From contig JAJEAQ010000198.1 of NCBI GenBank assembly GCA_022822685.1, positions 1-11,712 on the forward strand: 11,712 bases of DNA, read 5' to 3'. The DNA is from Trichodesmium sp. jk18x7bins.61. GTDB taxonomy: Bacteria; Cyanobacteriota; Cyanobacteriia; Cyanobacteriales; Microcoleaceae. Within the stretch, counting starts at the first letter, position 1. Every line of letters begins with the position of its first letter. Made by a program: the position numbers and the translations under genes. The notes under the pieces were generated by a model that made no database searches, was not told the origin of the DNA, and was given only the letters and a program-made list of their open reading frames with translations. Positions 1 to 7,513 of this stretch are shown here, piece after piece.

Positions 1-120
1 ATTTTAATTGTTGAAATTATAAAATTAACAGTCCTAAGAGGGTATCTATAAATAAAATATTAAGCCTTGATGTAGGGTGGGTTAGGTGGGAAGAATTCCA
101 CACTAATGATCGGATATTTT

Positions 121-148
121 AAAACCCCGCCCGTAATGGCGGGGTTTT
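121..148. terminator. Strong GC-rich hairpin, likely bidirectional terminator
   Basis: A perfect 11-bp stem (AAAACCCCGCC, 121-131; GGCGGGGTTTT, 138-148) closes a 6-base loop CGTAAT. The stem carries its own A4 and T4 flanks, so a short U-run would follow the GC stem on transcripts from either strand. This fits an intrinsic terminator for a gene beyond the left edge of the window, or for one reading in from the right. No gene inside the window ends next to it. The shape is seen directly; the terminator role is inferred. Confidence 0.65.
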
Positions 149-277
149 GAGCCGCCGTCACCCACCGCAGATTGGCTATTTGATGCTGTTTTTAGATTTT
201 TTTTACAGATATCTTCTAATTTGAGAAATGACATAGATATTTGAGTAATACTAGAGTCAATAAGAAACTTAAAAGTT

Positions 278-285
278 GCGATCGC
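278..285. repeat. HIP1 octamer (one of five in the window)
   Basis: GCGATCGC, the Highly Iterated Palindrome of cyanobacteria, is found here and at 3376-3383 (in the glycosyltransferase gene), 4366-4373 and 4872-4879 (in the ene-reductase gene) and 5252-5259 (in the PEP-CTERM frame). Five copies in an AT-rich 11.7-kb window are far above chance and are the best single signature of a cyanobacterial source. None lies in the ndbB pseudogene, glcD or the cyclase gene. Confidence 0.85.
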
Positions 286-526
286 TACTCTACTGACACT
301 AATAAAATCAAGAGTTGCGACTGAAAGTAGAGTCATCCTTAATAATCTGTCAACAATCCCAAAATAGATAACAAGCGAGTATATCTGACCTTAATTGGAT
401 TGCCTGTTGCTTTTTTTCCGATTTTCTGTACAACTCAAGTAGAGCTGCTATAGGGTGATGTTTCAGATATAAAACTAACAAAGTTAATTAGAAGTATATC
501 ATATTAATTTCATTGAAACAGTTAAC

Positions 527-665
527 ATTTATCAGTTATCAGACCTAATGGTGGGGAACTAAAATAGTTACCAGGCAAGAGTTAATAGTTATCAGTAGTT
601 CCGGTAATGGCTTGAAGTTGCTAGAAAACAAATAATCTCCCTTACTTAACTGATGACTGATAAAT
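527..665. repeat. Nested inverted repeat in intergenic DNA
   Basis: The outer arms ATTTATCAGTTATCAG (527-542) and CTGATGACTGATAAAT (650-665) are complementary at 15 of 16 positions. Inside, GGAACTA (554-560) pairs with TAGTTCC (596-602). The 139-base unit could fold as a long branched hairpin. The TATCAG/CTGATA repetition inside the arms is also typical of short tandem repeats scattered in cyanobacterial intergenic DNA. It has no ORF and no obvious target-site duplication, so a MITE-like element, a structured RNA and a degenerate repeat pair all remain possible. Confidence 0.45.
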
Positions 666-713
666 ATTGATAGAATTTTTTGAGTAGTTAGGGGTCAAAA
701 GTTGGCATCAGTC

Positions 714-733
714 GATTGGGCATCCTGCCCATC
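714..733. repeat. Short hairpin sharing its core with the one at 3753-3775
   Basis: TGGGCA (717-722) pairs with TGCCCA (726-731) around loop TCC. Two more pairs are possible across a bulge (G714-C733, A715-T732). The core GGCATCCTGCC is the exact reverse complement of the core GGCAGGATGCC in the hairpin at 3753-3775, and both are followed on the right by a similar CTCCTA stretch. I read the two as members of one palindromic intergenic repeat family. Confidence 0.5.
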
Positions 734-1064
734 TCCTAAATTTATGATTGTTCCATATCATATTAAATCCGTTGGCTTCGGAATAATATAATTCCTATCG
801 TCAGTATGGGCAAAAGTTTGTTCAAATCTAGAATATCGACTTAATTATACCAATGCTACCGGATTTGATGTCATCTAATCTTTGCCCACTATACTACTGA
901 GTGTGTACTACAATTATATTTTTTGAAATTGGTATTATCTCAATAAATGCCTATTTCAGAAATATTACCACCATTATCTCCAATTTCTACTAGAGTATTT
1001 TTTATATCGAAATTTATGCTCAATTTAGCAGAAATATAAAAACAATTTATCAATATTAAAAATA

Positions 1065-2298
1065 ATGGAAACCGGACAAATATATCAAACAGTCGAAAGG
1101 AATAATCAAGTCACAATAATTTGTATATTAGGTGGTGGATTTGGTGGTCTTTACACCACGTTATATCTACAAAATTTTGGGGGATTTCAACATAAAAAAT
1201 ATCAATCAAATTACATTAATCTATCAAAACGATCATATTGTATTTACTCCTTTACTGTATGAAGTAATTACAGAAGAACTACAAACTTGGGAAATTTCTC
1301 CATCTTTTAATCAGCTTCTCAAAAATCAGAAAATCAAATTTGGCCAAGCTCCGATTCAAGATATTGATTTTAAAACTCGTCAAGTTAAACTCTTAGAGGG
1401 AGGCAATCTACTTTATGACTACTTAGTTATTGCTGTTGGTGCTACTAATGGAAAATTACCAAGTGTTGCAGAAAATGTCTGACAATTCCGAACTTTAGCT
1501 GACACCCAATTACTAGAACAAAAACTACAAAGTTTGACAAACTCTAATCAAGAAATAATTCTGGTTGCTATTGTTGGTGGAGGCCATAGTGGAGTAGAGT
1601 TGGCAGGAAAAATTGCAGATAGGTTAGGGAGAAGAGGAGAAATATGCTTAATAGAAAGAGGAAAAGAAATTCTCAAAAACTTTACTCCTGCTACTCGTAA
1701 AAATGCTCAACATGCCTTAGATAAAAGAAATGTTTTAATTAGTCTACAAACAAGTGTTAATATTATTGAATCTCACTAAATTACCTTATGGCAGTCTGGT
1801 GAAACTGCTATTATTTCTACTGATTTGGTATTGTGGACGGCAGGAACTCAAATGAGAGAGTGGGTGAAAGATTTGGATTGTGCTTATAACCCTAGGGGTT
1901 AACTTATTTGTGAGCCTACTTTACAGTTAGTTGACTATCCAGAAGTATTTGCTCTGGGAGATGTTGCTGAGATTATATACCCTAATGGAAAACAGCTTCC
2001 AGCAACAGCTCAAGTTGCTTATCAACAAGCCAGCCAAGCAGCAAAAAATTTGTGGGCTTGTTTAAGTAATAAACGTCCAAAACCTTTTCATTATTTACAC
2101 CAGGGAGAAATGATTACTTTGGGGATTAATTCTGCTGCTGTTTCCAGTTTTGATATTAATTTGCACGGCTGGTTAGCTGCTTTGGTTAGACTTGTTGTTT
2201 ATCTACAACGTCTACCAACTTTTTCTCATAGTTTTCAAGTTTTATTGAATAGAATAAAAATTGGGATTGGCAAGAGGAAAAAAAGATTAGCCAAATAA
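1065..2298 (+). pseudogene. ndbB: Pseudogene of type II NAD(P)H dehydrogenase / demethylphylloquinone reductase (NdbB-like)
   Basis: The conceptual protein of about 411 codons follows cyanobacterial NdbB (Slr1743 type, about 400 residues). This flavoprotein uses NAD(P)H to reduce quinones and is known to act on demethylphylloquinone before the last methylation of vitamin K1 synthesis. Visible landmarks are the FAD-binding fold ILGGGFGGLY near 1125, FTPLLYEVITEELQTWEI, the second dinucleotide fold VGGGHSGVELA near 1573, the FAD motif FALGDVAE near 1950, and the C-terminal GEMITLG and LVVYLQRLPT. The frame changes once between about 1170 and 1215, near a G5 run (1179-1183) and an A6 run (1194-1199), as expected from a one-base insertion. 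Past that point a single frame runs to 2298 but is cut by TGA at 1480, TAA at 1777 and TAA at 1900. By alignment with remembered NdbB, at least the stop at 1900 replaces a glutamine (CAA to TAA). Four lesions rule out one sequencing error. A working copy is expected elsewhere in the genome. Confidence 0.9.
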
Positions 2299-2324
2299 TT
2301 TTTGAAGTAATTCCATGACTATTA

Positions 2325-2351
2325 AAAAATGCCTAAATCTCAGACATTTTT
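2325..2351 (+). terminator. Weak A/T stem-loop downstream of the ndbB pseudogene
   Basis: AAAAATG (2325-2331) and CATTTTT (2345-2351) can pair around a 13-base loop, 26 bases after the pseudogene stop codon, and the right arm is itself T-rich. It could be the old terminator of ndbB. The stem is short and almost all A-T, so this is a weak call. Confidence 0.25.
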
Positions 2352-2525
2352 GTCACAACTACAAAAAGAGTACTATAGGCATAATTATATTTTTTAGTCA
2401 TACAGTTTAAGACTAGGCGATGGCCAATCGCAAATTCTAGCTCAAGGAGATTAACTAATTTATGAGTTGAGACTCCTGAGCACGATAAACTGACCTAGGT
2501 TTGATCACAAAACAAGTTAATAAAA

Positions 2526-3539
2526 ATGAGAAATTACTCATATCCTTCCCTAGAGCTGCATAAAATTTACTCTCATCAATCTAATCAACTAGATTTGTCT
2601 ATTGTTACACCAATTTACAATGAAGTTGATAGCATTCCTCAACTACTCGAAAATATTTCTCAGATTCTGACAGAAAATCAACTCACTTATGAAATTATCT
2701 GTGTAGATGATGGCTCTCAAGATGGTTCGACAAAACTACTCAGAGAATTAGCTCAAAAACGTACAGATTTAAAAGCAGTAATTCTCCGCAGAAATTACGG
2801 GCAAACTGCAGCTATGGCAGCAGGGTTTAAGTACGCTACTGGTAAAATAATTGTGACTTTAGATGGAGATTTACAAAACGATCCGGCTGATATTCCACTA
2901 CTATTATCTAAGCTAGATGAGGATTATGATTTAGTGAGTGGTTGGCGAAAAAATAGGCAGGATGATATGACACGACGACTTCCTTCTAAAATTGCTAATT
3001 GGATAATTGGTAAAGTAACAGGAGTGTCTTTACATGATTATGGTTGTTCCCTCAAAGCCTATCGTGCTGAATTGGTTTCTGATATGAATCTCTATGGCGA
3101 ATTACATCGATTCTTACCAGCTTTAGCTTTTATTGAAGGGGCAAGAATTGCTGAAATTCCTGTCGGACACCAAGCTCGTCGTCATGGTAAAAGTAAATAT
3201 GGTTTGGGACGAACTTTTAGAGTTTTAATGGATTTGTTAACGGTATTTTTTATGAAAAAATTCCTGACTAGACCAATGCATATTTTTGGTATGTTAGGTT
3301 TAGTGTCTGGAGGTCTCGGTGTATTTTTTGGTATTTATTTAACGATTCTGAAGTTTGGCTTTCAAGAAAATATTGGCGATCGCCCTCTGTTGATTTTAGT
3401 AGTGGTGTTATTACAAGCAGGTTTGCAGTTATTTAGTTTTGGTTTATTAGCTGAGTTACTGATGCGAACTTATCACGAATCTCAAGCACGCCCAATTTAT
3501 CGAGTTCGAGAAGTTGTTGGTAAAAGTTCCCCAGAATAA
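2526..3539 (+). CDS. Polyprenyl-phosphate glycosyltransferase, GT2 family (GtrB/DPM1-like)
   Basis: This 337-residue membrane-anchored glycosyltransferase should transfer a sugar from a nucleotide donor to polyprenyl phosphate on the cytoplasmic face, giving a lipid-linked sugar for envelope glycan or lipid modification. The GT-A domain covers about residues 22-230. It opens with SIVTPIYNE (25-33), then VDDGSQDGS (60-68), the metal-binding DGDLQNDP (113-120) and the acceptor-side RRHGKSKYG (218-226). An amphipathic segment (about 231-250) leads into two membrane helices at about 252-275 and 288-312. This is the architecture of GtrB, whose Synechocystis homologue is structurally known. Length and motifs are complete. 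The ATG at 2526 is the only sensible start, 24 residues before the first strand; no clear Shine-Dalgarno precedes it, which is common in cyanobacteria. No GtrA-type flippase or other glycan gene is adjacent, so the sugar and final acceptor cannot be named. Confidence 0.9.
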   Translation: MRNYSYPSLELHKIYSHQSNQLDLSIVTPIYNEVDSIPQLLENISQILTENQLTYEIICVDDGSQDGSTKLLRELAQKRTDLKAVILRRNYGQTAAMAAGFKYATGKIIVTLDGDLQNDPADIPLLLSKLDEDYDLVSGWRKNRQDDMTRRLPSKIANWIIGKVTGVSLHDYGCSLKAYRAELVSDMNLYGELHRFLPALAFIEGARIAEIPVGHQARRHGKSKYGLGRTFRVLMDLLTVFFMKKFLTRPMHIFGMLGLVSGGLGVFFGIYLTILKFGFQENIGDRPLLILVVVLLQAGLQLFSFGLLAELLMRTYHESQARPIYRVREVVGKSSPE

Positions 3540-3651
3540 TTTATCTATAGAACTCATTTGAGATCTATATAATTACCATGGACAAGTCTTCTAAGTATCT
3601 GTTTTCAGTCAAAAATCAGCCCTCAAATTGAATTTTCCTGTATTACTTCTC

Positions 3652-3672
3652 CCCAACTCCCAACTCCCAACT
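3652..3672. repeat. Short tandem heptamer array (CCCAACT)3
   Basis: Three perfect head-to-tail copies of CCCAACT, preceded by an extra C and followed by CCTACT. Heptamer arrays of this kind (STRR sequences) are frequent in intergenic DNA of filamentous cyanobacteria. It lies between two converging genes and has no visible coding role. Confidence 0.7.
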
Positions 3673-3752
3673 CCTACTAAAAAACTCTCTATTGACAAAG
3701 ATACCAAATGGGTTCTATAAGGAATTTCCCAGAAATAAATTATCCCAATTTT

Positions 3753-3775
3753 GGTGTCGGCAGGATGCCGACACC
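3753..3775. terminator. Perfect 10-bp hairpin between convergent genes; repeat-family member
   Basis: GGTGTCGGCA (3753-3762) and TGCCGACACC (3766-3775) form a perfect stem around loop GGA. The hairpin lies 214 bases after the stop of the glycosyltransferase gene and 72 bases beyond the stop of the oppositely oriented ene-reductase, so it could end transcripts from either side. No T-run follows the stem, so termination is not certain. Its core is shared with the hairpin at 714-733, which argues for a dispersed palindromic repeat that may have been co-opted. Confidence 0.5.
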
Positions 3776-3846
3776 TCCTACACTAAAAGCTAAAGTATCA
3801 CTGTAGGAGCGTCACATAATCCAGATGACTTTAATTAGGAGAGTTG

Positions 3847-4983
3847 TCAAACAGAACTTTTTGTTTGAGATTCTTGATAAGTAGGAAAATCAAGATATCC
3901 TTCTTTCTCAAATGAGTACCAAATCTCCATTTCTGCAGGTGGATTAAGTGGCCAATTATTAGCAAAACGTTCTACCAAATCTGGATTACTAATAAAAGGT
4001 CGCCCAAAAGCAATTAAATCAGCATTTCCAGCTTGAATTGCAGCTTCAGCAGTTTCCTGAGTATACCCACAATTTCCAATTAGTGGACGATTGAATACTT
4101 CTCGAAACTCAGCCAAAGTCATCGCTTCACCCAATTCATGGAAGCCAAAAGCTAAACCATCCATGATATGAAGATAAGCTAATCCGTAATTATTCAACTG
4201 CTTGGCAACATAAAGAAAAGTTTCCCGAAAATCTGGCGAACCCATATCATTAAAACCACCGTTAGGACTAATTCTGACTCCCACTTGATGAGCAGGCCAT
4301 ACAGTTAAGATTGACTCAACAATTTCTTTGAGAAATTGAAACCTCTTTTCTATACTCCCACCATAGCGATCGCTCCGATGATTGGTTTTTGATTGGAGAA
4401 ACTCGTCAATCAAGTAACCATTAGCAGAATGAATCTCGACTCCATCAAAACCAGCAGCTTTTGCCCTTTCTGCAGCTTGACGATAATCTTCTACAACTCC
4501 AGGAATCTCTTCTGTTTCCAAAGCCCGAGGTGTTTCTAATGGTTGTTTACCTATGGGAGTATGAATGTACTCTTCATTCAACTTAATGGCAGAGGGAGCC
4601 ACAGGCAATTGACCATTTTCTTGAAAATTAGAATGAGAGGCTCGCCCACAGTGCCATAGTTGCATGAAAATAGGAGTGCCTTTGCTATGAACTGCATCGA
4701 CAATTTGCTGCCAAGCTTCAGCCTGTTTATCTGAATAAATCCCTGGAGAATTAACCCAGCCAATGGCTTGTTTGGAAATGACGGTTGCTTCTGTAATGAT
4801 TAAACCTGCCCCAGCCCGTTGAGCATAATATTCGGCCATCATGGCGTTGGGCATTCGTTCTGCCCCGGCTCGCGATCGCGTCAATGGAGCCATAACGACT
4901 CGGTTTTTCAGGGTTAAACCTCCCATTTCAAAGGGAGTTAGTAGGGTTTGTGAATCTATTTCTGGAGTCATTGATTTATTCAC
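3847..4983 (-). CDS. Old Yellow Enzyme family ene-reductase (FMN-dependent NAD(P)H alkene reductase)
   Basis: This 378-residue single-domain FMN TIM-barrel protein is predicted to reduce activated C=C bonds of enones, maleimides and similar electrophiles with NAD(P)H. Motifs in order are LKNRVVMAPLTRSRA (25-39), with T35 at the flavin-tuning position; QLWHCGR (108-114); VEIHSANGYLIDEF (182-195), with substrate-binding H185/N188 and proton-donor Y190; NHRSDRYGGS (201-210); VGVRISP (234-240); and FGRPFISNP (326-334), which binds the FMN phosphate. All expected catalytic residues are present and the length is normal. The outermost start is GTG at 4983; an ATG four codons in (4971) is equally plausible, since neither has a strong Shine-Dalgarno and the extra residues (MNKS) carry no motif. 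The gene stands alone, converging on the glycosyltransferase. The 12-bp inverted repeat at 5130-5183 is a possible control site. The natural substrate cannot be told from sequence; stress or xenobiotic detoxification is an inference. Confidence 0.93.
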   Translation of the reverse strand: MNKSMTPEIDSQTLLTPFEMGGLTLKNRVVMAPLTRSRAGAERMPNAMMAEYYAQRAGAGLIITEATVISKQAIGWVNSPGIYSDKQAEAWQQIVDAVHSKGTPIFMQLWHCGRASHSNFQENGQLPVAPSAIKLNEEYIHTPIGKQPLETPRALETEEIPGVVEDYRQAAERAKAAGFDGVEIHSANGYLIDEFLQSKTNHRSDRYGGSIEKRFQFLKEIVESILTVWPAHQVGVRISPNGGFNDMGSPDFRETFLYVAKQLNNYGLAYLHIMDGLAFGFHELGEAMTLAEFREVFNRPLIGNCGYTQETAEAAIQAGNADLIAFGRPFISNPDLVERFANNWPLNPPAEMEIWYSFEKEGYLDFPTYQESQTKSSV

Positions 4984-5129
4984 TATTTCTTCGATCTATA
5001 ATTTTACACTCATCTGCATATTTTACATGGAATTAAATCAAGCTTGAAGTTAGAACCAAACCAAACTATTAAAGCTATAATTATAAGTTTATGCAATTAA
5101 AATTAAATAATTTTGCTTTAGGAATAGGA

Positions 5130-5183
5130 AGATTTTGCTAATAGCTAAAAACTACAAATATTTGAGAAGCTTTAGCAAAATCT
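5130..5183. promoter_or_regulatory. Perfect 12-bp inverted repeat upstream of the ene-reductase gene
   Basis: AGATTTTGCTAA (5130-5141) is repeated exactly in inverted form as TTAGCAAAATCT (5172-5183). After a one-base bulge, AGCT (5143-5146) can pair with AGCT (5168-5171), leaving a 21-base loop. A third, partial copy of the core ATTTTGCT lies at 5110-5117. Centre-to-centre spacing of the arms is about 42 bases, four helical turns, which suits a looped or double-dimer operator. The site is about 150 bases upstream of the ene-reductase start. The repeat is seen directly; regulation is inferred. Confidence 0.35.
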
Positions 5184-5374
5184 CTTGATATAAAGTATCC
5201 AAAAATATTGAACAGGAAAATCAAATTAATCTGTATTAGTCTCCCGGCCAAGCGATCGCTGAAACCTCTAGTTTCGCTTGTACTACAGCAGACTGTAATT
5301 ATTACAATAGCTCACAATATCTGTGGATAAACAAGGATATAGAAGAAAGTTTTACATTGACAGGGAGAACAACC

Positions 5375-5557
5375 ATGTCCAGGATAGGAAACGCCAGAGA
5401 CTTGAGGGATAGGACAGTTCCTCATCGCTCAGAATTAGCGTTTCAGCTTAAACTAGGAAACTTGCAAGAAGTGCCAGAGCCAGTTTCTCTGTCACTATTT
5501 TCTGTTGGAGTTGTCAGTCTGGCAATGGCTGGCTTACGTCGCCAGCAGAAAATATAA
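5375..5557 (+). CDS. Orphan PEP-CTERM tail ORF, probably the remnant of an exported protein
   Basis: The last 28 residues form a textbook PEP-CTERM sorting signal: VPEP, a hydrophobic helix (about VSLSLFSVGVVSLAMAGL) and a basic RRQQK end. In bacteria with exosortase such tails are recognised and processed at the membrane on exported proteins. The short ATG reading gives 60 residues, with AGGGAG (5362-5367) 7 bases before the start. An in-frame TTG lies at 5357, and the frame is open back to 5240. The 45 extra codons hold two cysteines (FACTTADC) like an ectodomain, but there is no start codon before TTG 5357. No signal peptide is visible, although PEP-CTERM proteins normally need one. I therefore favour the 3' end of a truncated gene whose 5' part is lost or shifted; a genuine mini-protein is the alternative. 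No exosortase gene is in the window. Confidence 0.5.
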   Translation: MSRIGNARDLRDRTVPHRSELAFQLKLGNLQEVPEPVSLSLFSVGVVSLAMAGLRRQQKI

Positions 5558-5651
5558 ATATTAGATAATTAGCAACTCCGCCTGGAAAAAACTTCATCCT
5601 TCAATTATTAAACATCTAAATATTGATATTTGCTTCTGTGAAATTTATGCG

Positions 5652-5716
5652 AATTCTCCGTAGAGTTGCATCTAATTCTATCTCCTTTGAAAAAAAGGGG
5701 GGGAAAGAAGTAGTTA
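5652..5716. repeat. Intergenic repeat, copy A (hairpin arm lost)
   Basis: The stretch begins AATTCTCCGTAGAGTTGCAT and ends in CCTTTGAAAAAAAGGGGGGG followed by TAGTTA. It matches 7514-7582 at its head (AATTCTC..TG..AGTTGCAT.TAATT) and tail, but lacks the C-rich block found there, so the C6/G6 hairpin cannot form. It lies about 100 bases beyond the 3' end of glcD, while the other copy lies upstream of glcD. Confidence 0.6.
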
Positions 5717-5813
5717 ATGCACTATTTACCTAGAACAGTATTAATACCCTGCGTCTCTATCTAACTTCATGCTGAGAATTTTTTCAACAGGCCATAATTA
5801 AGACAAATAATCC

Positions 5814-7292
5814 TTAAAAAACTTCTACTCCCTCAAGCTTTTTAACATTCTGAATATTAGCAGATTCCCCACAAGTGCGAGGCTGAGGAAATATCTTTTC
5901 AGGATTAGCCAAACCCTTGGGGTTAAAAACACTTCGTACCCATTGCATTGTTTCCAAATCTACCTCATTGAACATCAAAGGCATATAACATTTTTTATCT
6001 GAACCGATGCCATGTTCTCCAGACAAACTACCACCAACCTCAACACAAATCTTCAGAATTTCTCCACCAATTTTTTCCACAGTTTCCAAAGCACCTTCAA
6101 CAGAATCATCATATAAAACTAACGGGTGAAGATTCCCATCACCAGCATGAAATACATTCGCAATGCGATAGCCATATTTCTGACTTATTTTCTCAATTTC
6201 ACCTAAAACATAAGCCATTTTTGTCCGAGGAATTACCCCATCCTGCACATAATAATTTTTGCTAATATTACCAGCAGCAGCAAAAGTAGCTTTTCTGCCC
6301 TTCCATAGCTTCATCCGCTTTTCTGGATCACTAGCAGTAGTAATATCTATCGCTCCATTCTTTTCGCAAATTTCTTTGACTCGCTCTTTCTTCGTATCAA
6401 CTTCTACCTGTAAACCATCCAATTCTACTAATAAAATAGCTTCTGCATTCCGGGGATATAAACCAGTCTGAGCGATATCTTCCACAGCATTAATACTAAA
6501 ATTATCCATAATTTCCATTCCCGCAGGAATGATACCAGCGCTGATAATATCTGACACAGTTTGTCCGGTAGTTTCAATAGTAGGAAATCCTGCTAAAAGT
6601 ACACAAACTGATTCAGGAGATTTCAGAATTCTGAGGATAATTTCTGTAGCTATTCCTAGGGTACCTTCAGAACCTACAAATAAACCTGTTAAATCATAAC
6701 CAGGCATCTCAGGAATTTGTCCGCCAATATCAACTATTGAACCTTCAGGAGTAACTATTTTTAATCCTAAAACATGATTAGTTGTAACACCATATTTAAG
6801 GCAATGAACACCCCCTGAATTTTCGGCAATATTCCCACCTATAGAACAAATTATTTGACTGGAGGGATCTGGAGCATAATAAAAACCTGCTCCACTTACT
6901 GCTTGTGTCACCCAGTTATTAATAATCCCTGGTTGTACCACGACTTGCTGATTTTCTAAATCTACTTTGAGGATTTTTCTCATTAATGAAGTGACGATTA
7001 AAACACTATCTTCGATGGGTAATGCCCCACCTGAAAGGCCTGTTCCTGCACCCCTGGGAAGCCAAGGGATATTGAGGTGATCGCATATTTTGACTATTTC
7101 TGCTACTTGTTCAGTCGTGCGGGGCAAAATCACTAATGCCGGGCGTTGGCGATAGCTAGCTAGGCCATCACATTCGTATACTAATAATTCTTCTTTCCGT
7201 TGAACTACACCTTTTTTTCCCACAACAGCTTCAAATTTTTTTGCGATTTGTTTCCAATTTTTGGGGATTTTTGGCTTGTCTTTAGTCAGCAT
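5814..7292 (-). CDS. glcD: Glycolate dehydrogenase, FAD-linked subunit GlcD
   Basis: This 492-residue FAD-linked oxidase of the GlcD/D-lactate dehydrogenase family should oxidise glycolate, made by Rubisco oxygenation and phosphoglycolate phosphatase, to glyoxylate in photorespiratory salvage. The FAD-binding (PCMH-type) domain covers about 45-225: LPRGAGTGLSGGALP (78-92), SIGGNIAENSGGVHCLKYG (150-168) and VGSEGTLGI (206-214). The C-terminal substrate domain has VFHAGDGNLHP (380-390), SGEHGIG (424-430) and the closing FNPKGLANPEKIFP (456-469). Length equals the cyanobacterial GlcD form, and all landmark motifs are intact. The ATG at 7292 is chosen because the family begins about here; no clear Shine-Dalgarno is seen. 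No glcE or glcF lies next to it, which is usual in cyanobacteria, where GlcD is generally encoded alone. D-lactate dehydrogenase activity is the main alternative and cannot be excluded from sequence. It is 500 bases from the cyclase gene upstream on the same strand and is unlikely to be co-transcribed with it. Confidence 0.9.
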   Translation of the reverse strand: MLTKDKPKIPKNWKQIAKKFEAVVGKKGVVQRKEELLVYECDGLASYRQRPALVILPRTTEQVAEIVKICDHLNIPWLPRGAGTGLSGGALPIEDSVLIVTSLMRKILKVDLENQQVVVQPGIINNWVTQAVSGAGFYYAPDPSSQIICSIGGNIAENSGGVHCLKYGVTTNHVLGLKIVTPEGSIVDIGGQIPEMPGYDLTGLFVGSEGTLGIATEIILRILKSPESVCVLLAGFPTIETTGQTVSDIISAGIIPAGMEIMDNFSINAVEDIAQTGLYPRNAEAILLVELDGLQVEVDTKKERVKEICEKNGAIDITTASDPEKRMKLWKGRKATFAAAGNISKNYYVQDGVIPRTKMAYVLGEIEKISQKYGYRIANVFHAGDGNLHPLVLYDDSVEGALETVEKIGGEILKICVEVGGSLSGEHGIGSDKKCYMPLMFNEVDLETMQWVRSVFNPKGLANPEKIFPQPRTCGESANIQNVKKLEGVEVF

Positions 7293-7513
7293 TTGATCTA
7301 GAAAATGTAATGCTCAATATGTTCTTTTAATTATATATCTTAAGCAATATTTTATCTATGTAATAGCTGGCATCAAAACTTATTTTAAAGCCGGGATTAA
7401 GATTAATCTCAAAGCAAATTTTCACTCCCGAAAACACATTAAATACCACTGTTGGGAAATTTTGTGGAGGATTTAAACCCTATATCTATTAAAATACAGA
7501 GGATATTTATATC

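Larger units (their letters stand above)
149..1064. other. Gene-free stretch left of the ndbB pseudogene
   Basis: No convincing coding sequence is visible in about 900 bases. The stretch is AT-rich and holds one HIP1 octamer (278-285), a 12-base AT-rich direct repeat (ATATCATATTAA near 496 and 755), two inverted-repeat structures listed separately, and an 8-bp inverted pair TGGGCAAA / TTTGCCCA (807-814 and 881-888). The promoter of the former ndbB gene would have been in the last part of this stretch, but I cannot name a convincing -10/-35 pair. Confidence 0.5.

Noticed and set aside
103..336. 77-codon reverse-strand ORF in the left intergenic region
   Set aside because: It reads straight through the perfect terminator hairpin at 121-148, starts without a Shine-Dalgarno, and shows no recognisable domain. 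A degraded fragment cannot be excluded, but I cannot support it as a gene.
1065..2298. Treating the ndbB fragments as four separate genes or as a programmed frameshift with stop readthrough
   Set aside because: The fragments join into one NDH-2 protein in order. One frameshift plus three stops of two kinds (TGA, TAA, TAA), with no slippery-site or SECIS-like context that I can see, fits decay, not recoding.
2417..2431. Short GCGAT/ATCGC hairpin upstream of the glycosyltransferase
   Set aside because: A 5-bp stem is expected by chance in an interval this size and has no supporting context.
3652..3672. CRISPR-like array
   Set aside because: The units are 7 bases and contiguous, without spacers. 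This is a short tandem repeat, and no other part of the window has repeat-spacer spacing or cas genes.
4578..5047. Small ORFs overlapping the 5' half of the ene-reductase gene (4578-4763 reverse, 4841-5047 forward)
   Set aside because: They lie in other frames of a well-supported gene and have no domain or export features; they are frame shadows.
6259..6471. Forward ORF inside glcD
   Set aside because: It is antisense to an intact conserved gene, with composition expected from the reverse complement of that coding sequence.
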